Assembly: GCA_928212115.1 (NCBI GenBank)
Contig: CAKMRJ010004445.1
Location: 85,651,920 to 85,715,919, forward strand
Source: Lactuca virosa
Lineage: Eukaryota > Streptophyta > Magnoliopsida > Asterales > Asteraceae
Direction: 5' to 3'
Length of the DNA: 64,000 nt
The notes under the pieces are model-generated. The model did not search any database and was not told where the DNA came from. It saw only the letters and a list, made by a program, of their open reading frames with translations. Position numbers and translations under genes: made by a program. Below, in pieces: positions 10,918-20,800 of this stretch (its first letter is position 1; every line of letters starts with the position of its first letter).

Positions 10918-11210
10918 ACTTGTAACAACCTAAAAACCAGATAAAATTTTTCATTTTTGAAAACAGAAATACAATCATAATTTGTTCCCAAAAATCCATT
11001 ACATCATATTGCATCAAATATCAGAGTATAAAAATAGATAAATGCGGAAAGTGTTGGAGAATGAATGTTGCGCCATTAAGCCAGGCCCTTTCCCTTAGTA
11101 CCAGAAGTACCTGAAAACACCCAAATAAACCCTAAGCAAGAGCATAGTGAGTTCCCAAAATATCACATAACATACAATCACAGAATACCATGCAACATAC
11201 AAAAAGTTGC

Positions 11211-11329
11211 CATGGGCTACCCCCATGGTCTTTACCTGGAATGTCATGGGCTACCCCCATGGTCTGATATCCAAGTGTCATGGGCTACCCCCATGGTCTT
11301 CACACAAGTGCCACGGGCTACCCCCGGGG
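11211..11329. repeat. Four palindromic repeats, period ~34, unit 1
   Basis: CATGGGCTACCCCCATGG occurs at 11211, 11245 and 11279, and a variant CACGGGCTACCCCCGGGG at 11312. Each unit is itself an imperfect palindrome that can fold into a hairpin. In the fourth unit the stem is changed on both sides. Confidence 0.92.
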
Positions 11330-11531
11330 TCTTCATACAATCAATGCATAACAACTAATAATCCACATACCAGATAATGGGCCGATATTGGTGCCTTCGA
11401 CCTATTGATATAGTGAGAAGACTCACCTCAGTCTGCTGATAAAAATACTGCTCGACTACTAGTCTGAAAATCTCACACTGAATATACACAAACTAACGTA
11501 ATTAGAATTAAGTCACAACTCAATGCATAGG

Positions 11532-11837
11532 CCAAAATTCCATTGAAAGTCCAAAATTCACTGGAAGCATACTCCTAACATACAACCTCAGTACGCTCAA
11601 CGTACTAGGTTCTTTGGTGGTACGCGTATCTTACAAGCAGTTTTTACACATAAAGCCATTACGTGCTTAATGAAGCCACTTCGTCCAAAATCCCATTGAA
11701 AGTCCAAAATTCACTGGAAGCGTACTCCCAACATACAACCTCAGTATGCTCAACGTACTAGGTTCTTTGGTGGTACGCGTATCGTACAAGCAGTTTTTAC
11801 ACATAAAGCCATTACGTGCTTAATGAAGCTACTTCGT
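11532..11837. repeat. 153-base tandem duplication in the minus-strand LTR, unit 1
   Basis: Two copies, 11532-11684 and 11685-11837, differ at a handful of positions (for example GCATACTCCTAAC and GCGTACTCCCAAC). The duplication is older than the 23 kb array, because all units carry it with the same differences. Confidence 0.93.
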
Positions 11838-12595
11838 CCAATTCCAGATCTTGGTCATTTTAAAGGTCATAGGGCATAAAGTCGACAACTTTATGCCTTT
11901 ACATGCCATATGGGAACCTAACACCTTATTTTATCCATTAAGACTCCATTTAAGATCTTAAACTCATGCATGGTGCCATAACAACCATCAAGTTAGCATT
12001 TTTATGCTTTTAACATGCCAATGGAACTTAGATATAACATTTCTAGCCTCTGGAGTTGCTCAAACTCACAAGAGAGGATCCATGGACCAAAAATGGACTT
12101 ATTACCAAACCCTAACTCAAACTAGTAGAAGGATAACCAAGGTTTGGACTTTTTACCTCCAAAAGCTCCCCAAGATGAAGTAGATGCAAGATCTAGAAGC
12201 TCAACCATGTCCAAGACTTGATCACCACCTTCTCCTTCTTGCAAACCCACTAAAATGGCCACCAAAATCACTTATTAAGCTCAAGAATCACACTCTCTTG
12301 TAAACTAGGCTTTAAGGACGATAAGAGGCAATGGAGGCTGTTTAGGGTTAGGTCCAAATGGCATAAGAGTGTTTAAATAGGGTTCATGGACCAAATATTA
12401 AGGGTTTTGTCTTAAGCCACCTACACCCCGCGTACGCCTTAGTATGCCCTGCATACGTGGTGTATGTCCACATCCAAACCACCCTAGTACACTAAGCGTA
12501 CACATATGTACACCCAACGTACATAGGGACCTCCTTTGAAAAAATAATTTCATTCCAAGGGTTAAAGGTTAAGTACCCGCATTCCGAATGTTACA

Positions 12596-14572
12596 TATTT
12601 TATGAAAATAATATTTTGCAACATATCGAGAATTATTATGTCTAGGAAATAATAATAAAAAAGAACAAAAACTAGTTTAATATCATATGATAGGAATATA
12701 AATGTTATGTATAACTTTTTGGTCACTTAGAGCAACCATTTATTTAAGAAGTAACTAACTAGTTGTTGGTAAAGTAAAAAAGACCTGAACTTTTGTTTCC
12801 TAGATGGTGATGGCTGAATTTTGATAGGGATGACATGTGATTACTTTTTTTCCTTTCTTTATTCATTCATCCCATGCTTGTAAGAAAGGTCTTACACTTC
12901 TATTTTATGTTTTTGACTTTATGCATACTTGCATGCATAAAAGAAAGGGATAATTGGTTCTTTTGCTCATACTTTTGCTCACATTTTGCTCTCAAAATAG
13001 GTTGCCAAAACTATAGGTTTTGGAGCCCCTCTTTCCTTTCTTCTTCTTGTAAAATGGTGCTAGATATGAACGGTAATAAGTTGCTTCTCTTTAAGGCTTA
13101 TTTGGTATGAACATTAAGGCTTAAGAAAAACTTAATACAAGTGATGACTAGCATGTTTTGGTAGTTTATTCTTGCCTTGGTGGATATATTATAGCGGGTT
13201 TCTTCTTGGAGTTATAATGCCATCTTCATCAAATTCCTAATTGCGAAAAGAAAACAAAGTCTTCAAAGATTGTAAACTTCTTCTTTTATTTGGTTAGTTT
13301 GTAATCTTTCTAAGCTTTGCAAAATGATCATTGGTAGATAAAGTAGTTTTAGTTTATTCAAATATAAAAATGATTTCGTTGCTAATTACGTCAACTTTGT
13401 CACTAAAATTAGACTATTTTTGAATAAAAACCCAACAAAAATACAAATCTAAAAAATGAGAAGGCAAGGGACATAAACATAGGAGAATGGGAGGGGGTAT
13501 TTATAGCTGAATGTGACTTAGTGGAAACGAGACGTGATAAGGATCATTACCAAAATTAAATCCTTATTTAATTTCAAATCAAATCTTCTTCCATCTCCTT
13601 CCATAATTAGTAAAAATCGAAAATCATTAAGGATAAACCCTAATGAATTTTCGCCCCCCTCTCCTAGGGTTCTAGAATGTTCCTAATTATTTAACTTTTG
13701 AATAAATAACATTCAGTCCCTGTACTTTTAATTAATACCAAATTAATTCTAATTACTTCCAATTAATTCCAAATTAATCCAAACCAGTTTCTAATTAATT
13801 TATCAAGATATAACAATAAACTTTTTATTTCCCTCTCTTAAATTATTTTCTAACTCTTTTAACTCTTGAGGACAACCCTAAAATGATCTTGTTATTATTT
13901 CTAAAGTTATACTAATTAGTCATGACAATGAACACCTATTTCCAATAATTTATTTATTTATTATTATTATTTAATTCAATAAATGGTACCCCATCTCAAT
14001 CCCAACCCAATCCCTTAACTTACCCTCTTCCTTTATAATCCCAACCCAATCTTGAAAAAACCCACCGGGAATCCAAATTCGTAAAGCCAAAACTAAAAAG
14101 GACGGCCAAAAGAACAATCGAAATTTGTCAAGTCGGTGATGACTTGGCTCGACTTTTGTTGGAGCTTTTAGTTTTGGAAAAAGGGTGTCAGAAGTACTCA
14201 TGAGAGATAGGGGAAGGGTTTATGGGAGGTGGCCGTGATAAATGAGGCTTGTATAGATAGAAAATTTACATCTAAATTCGTCGATTAAAAAACATGTGAT
14301 TTAAGAGTTTATAGCTTGTATTTTTTTGACACTTTGGTTTATATTTTACTTATTTGGTTTGGCGCAAAATGGTCAGATCTAGTGATCTAACAGTTGAAAC
14401 ACTAAATTTAACGACCGAAAGACTACATAAAACCATAAATACTTGTGTATCAATTTTATAAATTTGGATTAAAACAGTAGAAAATACCAATCACAAGTAC
14501 CAAATATAATATATGATATGTTTTCTACGAGACCATATGATTACAAATATTATGTTAAATGTTTTAAGGCTA
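12596..14572. other. AT-rich DNA with no supported gene, unit 1
   Basis: No coding region recognised. The stretch near 13490-13520 (GGGGGTATTTATAG) and the later CCCTAATG and TTAATTAATACC-rich DNA resemble retrotransposon non-coding sequence, but I could not find element ends. The 76-codon minus-strand frame at 13971-14201 contains a short self-repeat (DWVGI twice) and no known domain. Confidence 0.6.
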
Positions 14573-15697
14573 TATGCACCCCTCATTACTAAGTTTACCC
14601 ACAAACCCTTAATTAACATCTAATTACCCTTTAATATCGATCACATCAAAAAGGGTTTTGACTTTCTTTTTTAATTTTAATTTTTTTTGTCATTTTGTTG
14701 TTTTTTCTATGTAATTTATTATTATTAATATTATATAATTGTTAATTAATATAATTTTTTTATTGTTGCAAAATATCAAAAAGTATATTTTTTTCATGGG
14801 AAATCTGGTTTTAAACGTATATAAATCATTAAATCCGTACAATACTTGACTCGTTTTACCAAGAACAACCAATATATAATTCAAATCCACTTTTGAATGA
14901 AATTCCACATGAATTTCATCCATACATCGGACACGTTAATGATATAAAAGGAGATGGAAATTGTGGGTTTCAAGCTATTGCTCTTTCTCTTGGTCATAAT
15001 GAAGAATATTGACATCATATTTGATCAGATTTATACAACAAGCTAATAACACACCTTGGAGACTACGCAACGATTCATGGTGAATATTTTAACGCAATGG
15101 GTCATTCGTTGAATTTTAGTAGATCAAATTTTACGACATCTGAATATTGGTTGATTATGTTAGACATTGCTTTTCTTGTTGCTAACAAATATGGTGTATT
15201 GTTCATTATTTGAGCAAAGAAGGTTATACAATATGGTTCCCACTTTGGTATGTCCCGCAAGACATCCCAAATCATGTATTTGTTGTGATCGCCCATGTTT
15301 ACGGTAACCATTATGTGATAGTTGATTTATAAGGAATGTATCTAATGCCTACCATTTTGTCATATTAGCGTACATACAGATTAAAACGTTCTACTGGATG
15401 AGAAACCCCGTATAGTATTAGATAAAATGATTATGTTCCGCATAATATGCATAATGCATCATACAATTGTTATGTAGAAACCGTTAGAATATTCGATGAT
15501 TAATAAACTTATTATTATTATTGATATTATTGTGATTTAGAATGTTTGTCTAATAATAATAATAAATAAATAAATAAGTAAATAAATAGATAATACTAAT
15601 AATACTAATAAAAGAAAAAACAACAAAAGACTAAAAAAAGACAATAAAAAACAAAAAATTAAATATGGGGTACATTTAGTAACAAACGAGGTACATA
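14573..15697. mobile_element. MULE-like element carrying an OTU pseudogene, unit 1
   Basis: The two edges are degenerate inverted repeats. The left (14573-14600) reads TATGCACCCCTC then TTACTAAGTTTACCC. The reverse complement of the right (15668-15697) reads TATGTACCTCG then TTACTAAATGTACCCC. Between them is a broken OTU-domain coding region. OTU domains joined to Mutator-like transposases are known in plants. No target duplication could be recognised and no transposase remains, so the class is inferred from the ends plus the cargo. Confidence 0.5.
14881..15332 (+). pseudogene. OTU-domain cysteine protease pseudogene, unit 1
   Basis: OTU proteins are ubiquitin-cleaving cysteine proteases; plant Mutator-like elements often carry one. 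The plus strand shows HPYIGHVNDIKGDGNCGFQA, where DGNC holds the catalytic cysteine (codon 14962-14964). Then comes SDLYNKLI and an EYW-like block, and near the end GNHYVIVDL, where the catalytic histidine is expected. In-frame stops follow NEEY (tryptophan position) and HHI (arginine position), with a third after LFII. All three can arise by single transitions. A frame shift lies between 15230 and 15245. No start codon context is clear. It cannot encode a working enzyme as written. Confidence 0.75.
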
Positions 15698-15731
15698 CAG
15701 AATAACCACAAAATTAAGAAAAATTTACAAA

Positions 15732-15957
15732 TTTTTTTTTAGAAAGGGAACTTCCCTAACGAGGGTTTCCGGGCCAGCTTTCGCGCACCGACTAATCCCC
15801 CGCTGCAAACATGAGGCTTTGTCTCATGCCCTGGAGTCACTGCAGGCGAACCTCCATGGCCACAAGGGCTGAGTGGTGTCAGGATTTGAACATGGGTCAA
15901 TAGGTTATCCACCATATCTTCCACATGCCTTACCATGTCACCACAACCCAAGTGGTT
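15732..15957 (-). mobile_element. tRNA-derived SINE candidate, unit 1
   Basis: On the minus strand the element starts near 15957. It has a box-A-like TGGTGACATGG (15933-15943) about 14 bases in, a good box B TGTTCAAATCC (15882-15892) 40 bases later, a unique body, and a tail of nine A (15732-15740). This is the layout of an RNA polymerase III-transcribed SINE of about 215 bases. The body is much more GC-rich than its surroundings. Target-site duplications are not clear. I cannot name the family. Confidence 0.6.
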
Positions 15958-16029
15958 AAAATTTAGCCATTACCTTAATGAATTTTTAAGAGATAGCCAC
16001 AAAATCGAGTTTTTCCAAAAATAGTCACT

Positions 16030-16092
16030 GAAATCGCAGGTGGTTATGCCACTTGCGATTTCCTGAGATGGCCTAGGGCCACCTGCGATTTC
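16030..16092. repeat. 14-base inverted repeat upstream of the NLR, unit 1
   Basis: GAAATCGCAGGTGG (16030-16043) and its exact reverse complement (16079-16092) flank a 35-base loop. The loop contains a third, imperfect copy, CCACTTGCGATTTC. It could form a hairpin or be the end of an old transposon. Also at 39137-39199 and 62258-62320; the window start falls inside the unit 0 copy. Confidence 0.9.
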
Positions 16093-16424
16093 CTCTGCTC
16101 GATTTTGTTTTTTTATGGACTTGTGATTTTCTCCGATGTACTTATAAATTTTTCGAGTGAAAATTGATTTTGAGCCAGATGGTTGAGATTTTTTATTAAA
16201 GTTGGAAGTGTGTGAGGGTTATACCAGATTTTGAGGTTTCTATATACTTCCGACCCATGAGTCGAAAATGGACCCAATTCGTAGCTTAATCTAACGAGAT
16301 AGCCGCTAGGAAGGATGAAATCGCATGTAAGCTTAATTAATCACCTATGATTTCGTTGGCCATTTTCTGAAAATGTTAATTTTAGCTATTTAGTAAAAAG
16401 TTATTAAGCCTTTTAACTAAATTT

Positions 16425-16433
16425 TATAAATTA
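16425..16433 (+). promoter_or_regulatory. Possible TATA box of the NLR, unit 1
   Basis: TATAAATTA lies 187 bases before the NLR start codon, giving a plausible 5' UTR of about 150 bases. AT-rich context makes chance matches common. Same site at 39532-39540 and 62653-62661. Confidence 0.3.
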
Positions 16434-16576
16434 CTTTAAATTTCTTTTACTTTTACGTTTTCTTTTTCTTTAATTATTTTAAACAATGGGTCTATTCTCC
16501 ATTTCTCCATATATCTTTATTTATTGGGTTGTGAGTTGTGACTTGTGGTTTCGTTTTCGCATATTTTTTATCATAT

Positions 16577-16595
16577 CTCTCTCTCTCTCTCTCTC
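16577..16595 (+). repeat. CT microsatellite in the NLR 5' UTR, unit 1
   Basis: A 19-base CT tract 17 bases before the start codon. CT-rich tracts are common in plant 5' UTRs. Units 0, 1 and 2 have 19 bases and unit 3 has 21. Confidence 0.9.
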
Positions 16596-16611
16596 ATACA
16601 CACCAGTGAAA

Positions 16612-19299
16612 ATGGCCGACGCTTTAGTTACTGTTGTTGCCGAGGCGATTCTGAAAAAGGTGGCATCCATAGCTGCCAACGAAATCGGCATTGTTTGGGG
16701 TTACAAAGAGAAGTTGCACACGCTTGAAGGGACCTTGAAAATGATCCGTGCCAAGTTACAGGATGCAGAGAATGAAAAAGGTAAAAAACATGGGGTGATG
16801 GAGTGGCTGAAACAGCTAAAAGATGTTGTTGGTGAAGCTGATGATGTGATGGATGAGGTTCACTACGAAATGTTGAGGCGTGAGGTAAAGAATCGAGATC
16901 AGGTAAGAATAAAGGCACCCTCTCTTCCAAGCTTGAAAAAGTTTTTATTTCGTAGAGAACTGGGTCATAAAATCAAAAACATTAACGAAAAGTTGTCTCA
17001 AATCAATAAGGATGCAAACGACTTGGGACTACAAAATGAACAGCCTGGCCCTGTTGTTCCATATCGTCCATATCCGGAGACTGTCCCAAATTTAGACGAA
17101 TTCAAAATTGTTGGGAGGGAGGATGAAGAAGAGCGCATCATACACCTATTAACCGAGTCAAGAAAAGAAGAAAAGCTTACGATTGTTCCCATTACGGGAA
17201 TGGGCGGGATGGGGAAGACCACTCTGGCTAAGTCCGTATACAATAATATAAAAATCCAGCAATATTTTGATGTGAAAGCTTGGTTGTGTGTGTCTGTTAA
17301 GGTTGACATCAACACACTTCTGGCAAAGATCTATGAATCTGTGGCAGGAGAGAAACCTAAGTCTGTTGAAATGGCCAATTTAATTATCTCTCTTGAAGAG
17401 AAGTTGGGTTCAAAAAGATATTTGTTAGTTCTGGATGACGTTTGGGATGAAGGGAGATCACACTGGGAAGAATTTAAGAGGCATATGATGATGATAAAGT
17501 CACAAATTGGAAGTGGCGTTATTGTCACTACCCGAAAACTTGACATAGGAACAAAGGCTATGACAATGGATTCATGTCCTTTAAAAGGTCTTTCTGATGA
17601 TCATTGTTGGAATATCTTTAAAGAGAGGGCCTTTCTAGCAGGACAATCACCACCACCCGAATTGGAGAAGATAGGACATGATATTGTGGAAAAGTGTCGT
17701 GGTTTGCCGTTGCTAGTAAAGGTAATAGGAGGGGTGTTGCAAAATTACAGTGACCCAAAGAAGTGGTTGGCGATCAGAAATAGCAAAGTTTGGGATCTAG
17801 AAGATGAAACGGAGAGAGTTCAAAAGAGTTTGGAACTTAGCTTAGATAATCTGCCTAGACGTTCTATAGCCAAACAATGTTTTGCATCTTGTTCAATCTT
17901 TAAGAAAGATAAGGTCATGAAAAGGAAAAAACTGGTCCAACTTTGGATGGCTTTAGGGTTGATTCAAGCAGATGAGGAAAGAAACAAGGAGATGGAGGAT
18001 GTGGGGAATGATATTTTTCAAATTTTGGTCAGCAATTCGTTGTTCCAAGATGTTAGAAGGGATGAGGATGGTCACATCACTCATTGTAGCATGCATGATC
18101 TGGTGCATGATCTTTCATTATTACTTTCCAATTTTGAAAGCAAATGTTTGGTGGGTGTGATGAATGATGACTTTTGCCAAGAAAATACCAACGTTTTCTT
18201 TCTCATTGAAAGTATAATGACGGCTCGAACTTTGCGTACGTGCTTCTTCTTCAGGGAGGTTGAAAAGAATGTTTCATTTCAACAATTCAAGAGCATGCGT
18301 ATCCTAATACTTGAAAGATCTGGAATAAAGAAGATAGACGATTCAATTGGAGGGTTGGTGCATCTCAGGTATCTTGATTTGTCATATACAAGGATCCGTG
18401 TTCTTCCTGAATCTATTGGTAACTTGTACCACTTGCAAACTCTGAAGTTGCAATATTGCTATCATCTTAACAAGTTTCCAGAATCCATGAGAAATTTGAT
18501 AAGCCTGCGATATTGTAAATCTGTTGGAAGCATTCCCAACAATATCGTGGGACAATTGACTTCTCTTCGAACATTAATGCCTAATTCCTTCAGTGTGCTT
18601 AGAAATAAGGAACACGGTATTAAAGAGCTAAGCCGTTTGAAACACCTCAGTGGAAAGCTCTGTATTTCCAATCTAGAATATGTCAGGAGCAAAGAGGATG
18701 CAGTCATGGCAGATTTATCTGGTAAAAAAAATTTAAACGAGATTGAATTCGAATGGAATACAAGTTATGGAAACGACAAGGAAGTATTGGAAGGCTTGCA
18801 ACCGCCTGGAGATGTGAAAATATTGACAATTACAAGTTTTTCTGGTGATAATTTTCCAGAATGGGTAATGAAGATGGCAGTCAATATTGATGGGAAAGAG
18901 ACGCCCCTTGACAAGCTCGTGTCAGTCACATTATCTGACTGTAGGAGATGCCTCTCTCTTCCGACGCTTGAGCACCTACCACATCTTCTGGATCTTGAGT
19001 TGATTAATATGGACAACTTGACATGCTTAAGGAGTTCCGATGTTACTGGATCTACCAAGCCTTTGTCTCCTTCCTTGAGATCGCTCCGACTAGAATGCAT
19101 GAAAAGGCTGGAAAAGTGGATAGATGGAGCACCCAACAGCTCAAAAATGATATCGCCTGTCCTCCAGAGCTTGGATATCGAGAATTGCCCGAATATTATT
19201 CTCTTAGATGAATGCCATCCCCATCCTCTTGTTTCCTTAGAGATTATTAACTGGTGTCCATTAAGAGCATACAAGGCCTCACATCTCTTAAAAATTTAA
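16612..19299 (+). CDS. CC-NB-ARC-LRR (CNL) immune receptor, LRR cut short by a frame break, unit 1
   Basis: An intracellular plant immune receptor that senses pathogen effectors and triggers resistance. The frame from this ATG has 895 codons. The start was chosen because MADALVTVVAEAILKK is a classic CNL beginning; an upstream in-frame ATG at 16486 only adds translated CT-repeat UTR. Domains: Rx-type coiled coil (1-140, with an EDVID-like EADDVMDE at 75-82); NB-ARC with P-loop GMGGMGKTT (196-204), kinase-2 LLVLDDVW (271-278, final W typical of CNLs), RNBS-B TTR (306-308), GLPL (364-367), RNBS-D around CFASCSIF (423-430) and an intact MHD (494-496); then LRRs from about 560. The frame ends at a stop soon after LVSLEIINWC; homologous LRR continues in the next frame. 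No intron is needed. I cannot assign a named resistance gene. Confidence 0.93.
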   Translation: MADALVTVVAEAILKKVASIAANEIGIVWGYKEKLHTLEGTLKMIRAKLQDAENEKGKKHGVMEWLKQLKDVVGEADDVMDEVHYEMLRREVKNRDQVRIKAPSLPSLKKFLFRRELGHKIKNINEKLSQINKDANDLGLQNEQPGPVVPYRPYPETVPNLDEFKIVGREDEEERIIHLLTESRKEEKLTIVPITGMGGMGKTTLAKSVYNNIKIQQYFDVKAWLCVSVKVDINTLLAKIYESVAGEKPKSVEMANLIISLEEKLGSKRYLLVLDDVWDEGRSHWEEFKRHMMMIKSQIGSGVIVTTRKLDIGTKAMTMDSCPLKGLSDDHCWNIFKERAFLAGQSPPPELEKIGHDIVEKCRGLPLLVKVIGGVLQNYSDPKKWLAIRNSKVWDLEDETERVQKSLELSLDNLPRRSIAKQCFASCSIFKKDKVMKRKKLVQLWMALGLIQADEERNKEMEDVGNDIFQILVSNSLFQDVRRDEDGHITHCSMHDLVHDLSLLLSNFESKCLVGVMNDDFCQENTNVFFLIESIMTARTLRTCFFFREVEKNVSFQQFKSMRILILERSGIKKIDDSIGGLVHLRYLDLSYTRIRVLPESIGNLYHLQTLKLQYCYHLNKFPESMRNLISLRYCKSVGSIPNNIVGQLTSLRTLMPNSFSVLRNKEHGIKELSRLKHLSGKLCISNLEYVRSKEDAVMADLSGKKNLNEIEFEWNTSYGNDKEVLEGLQPPGDVKILTITSFSGDNFPEWVMKMAVNIDGKETPLDKLVSVTLSDCRRCLSLPTLEHLPHLLDLELINMDNLTCLRSSDVTGSTKPLSPSLRSLRLECMKRLEKWIDGAPNSSKMISPVLQSLDIENCPNIILLDECHPHPLVSLEIINWCPLRAYKASHLLKI

Positions 19300-19787
19300 T
19301 GATCCCCAATTGTCCTAGTCTTTTAGAAATAACCAATTTACCCAACCAGTGTCATTCTTTGAAGACTTTGGACATTACGCATTGCCTCAACCTGACTTCC
19401 TTGCCTCAAAAAATGTTTGACTGTTTTGCCTTCTTAAATGAGTTGAGAGTTGGTCCGTTCTCAAAGGAGCTCAATTCTTTCCCAAGTCTCCAAGGCATCG
19501 AGAAGTTAAGGGACCACCTTCACTCATTAGAATTGTCCGGTTGGGATCATTGGGAGTCGATACCTGAAGAAATACAACACCTCACCTCACTGACTAAGTT
19601 AACCATATATGGATTCGGAATACAAGAACTGCCTATGTGGTTAACCAACATGTCATCTATCCAATGTTTGAGGTTCTATAACTGCAAGGGGCTAAATAAA
19701 GAAACAGTTAGACGGGGAGCACCACAGGAAGCAAATGATGTCAGTTTAAATAATTCGAAGGTGTACATAAATAGAGATGTTAATTAG
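19254..19787 (+). pseudogene. Out-of-frame C-terminal LRR of the same NLR, unit 1
   Basis: This frame, one base out of step with 16612-19299, continues the LRR: SIQGLTSLKNLMI, HSLKTLDIT, LTSLPQKMF, HLTSLTKLTI and LPMWLTNMSSI are regular LRR strands typical of the end of CNL proteins. It ends after ~177 codons in a hydrophilic tail. It has no start of its own (the first codon is GTG inside the overlap). A one-base loss between about 19240 and 19270 explains the arrangement; with it the receptor would be near 1,057 residues, normal for the family. Either the gene is truncated in the plant or the consensus has an error here. Confidence 0.85.
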
Positions 19788-20685
19788 TTATTTGAGTGTG
19801 TGTTGGTGTATCATTCGTTCCTTCTCTTGTTCAATTTTAAACTCTCCCCAGCCATCCATCCAACTGTATGAGAGATCGCTGGTGTTCAACAACTTAAAGA
19901 GACAAATAGAACTATTATTGTGTAAAACTCCAAACTTTTTATGAATTTAATTATTTTTAAACACTTTATACTAAAATAAACAACACTCTTCAACAATTCT
20001 CACAATTATCACTCGAACCTACAACTTCTGACCACAATTAATCAACCAACTTTGCAAGATTCATTTCTGCTGAATTTTCTTCTATAAATGATTATCATTG
20101 GAATTTTCTTGCATGATGGGTCTCATTCATTGCAACTGATTTGTACTACACCTAAAGGGTACTTTATATCAGTGTAATGTACGTAAGGACTATTTTAGGA
20201 TCATTAGTGATAGAGATAACACACTAATTATTTTCAGATGAATTTCAAAATGATAGATCAAGTATAGACATAACAAGATTGGGAACCAAAATCAACACGT
20301 AGTGGTGTATTTAACTCAAAAGATGATTTGATAACATAGATCTATAACAACATATACATGTACGTCTCTATTAACCCCTAAATTTGTGACAATATCAGTA
20401 AATGATATAAGCTTCACCTCTTTACTTGGTCCATTTCTTTCTCTCTCCCAACTCCAGATTTAAATGTCTTTTTCTTCCAGCAATAAAATTTGGTTCCAAT
20501 GATGCTGATTCCACATTGCAGGGCATATCATTAACTTTTCACCAATCCAAAGCTACAACAGAAGAGAAATGGTATATTAATGTATATTAAAATATAGAAA
20601 GAAAAAAAAAGTCATGCACGAAAATCCACTGCAGAGATGGAATTTCTAGAAGACTTGATTTCATTCTATCAGGACAAGAGCAGCG
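19788..20685. other. NLR 3' flank, unit 1
   Basis: No coding region recognised. An AATAAA at 19975-19980, 188 bases after the stop of the LRR tail, is a plausible polyadenylation signal. Confidence 0.5.
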
Positions 20686-20800
20686 TTCATCTGTCAACAT
20701 TGCAGAAAATTAGGGTGCGTTTGGTTGGCAGGAAAGAAATGGAATTCGATGGAAAAGGATTCCAATTCCCTCGAATTCATCTGTCAACATTGTAGAAAAT
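20686..20800. repeat. 25-base direct repeat around a MITE end, unit 1
   Basis: The 25 bases starting TTCATCTGTCAACATTG at 20686-20710 recur at 20776-20800 with one change. Between them are 65 bases that begin TAGGGTGCGTTTGGTTGG. The repeat is far longer than a normal target-site duplication. Confidence 0.9.

Larger units (their letters stand above)
10921..12595 (-). mobile_element. 5' LTR of the minus-strand gypsy relic, unit 1
   Basis: A 1,675-base LTR, TGTAACAACC at one end and GAATGTTACA at the other, next to the primer-binding site. It contains a TTTAAATA promoter-like sequence near 12372, a four-unit palindromic repeat (11211-11329), a 153-base tandem duplication (11532-11837), and GCGTAC motifs near 11600, 11750 and 12430-12530. 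The matching 3' LTR is not present. Confidence 0.85.

Noticed and set aside
13971..14201. 76-codon minus-strand frame with a repeated DWVGI
   Set aside because: The repeat comes from a short DNA duplication (CCCAACCCAATC); no domain or conserved start.
16486..16611. A 42-residue N-terminal extension of the NLR from an upstream ATG, possibly a signal or membrane segment
   Set aside because: It translates the UTR and its CT repeat, is out of frame in unit 3, and the CNL family starts at MADALV.
18765..19274. 169-codon minus-strand frame within the NLR
   Set aside because: Antisense shadow of the LRR coding sequence; low-complexity strand symmetry, no homology seen.
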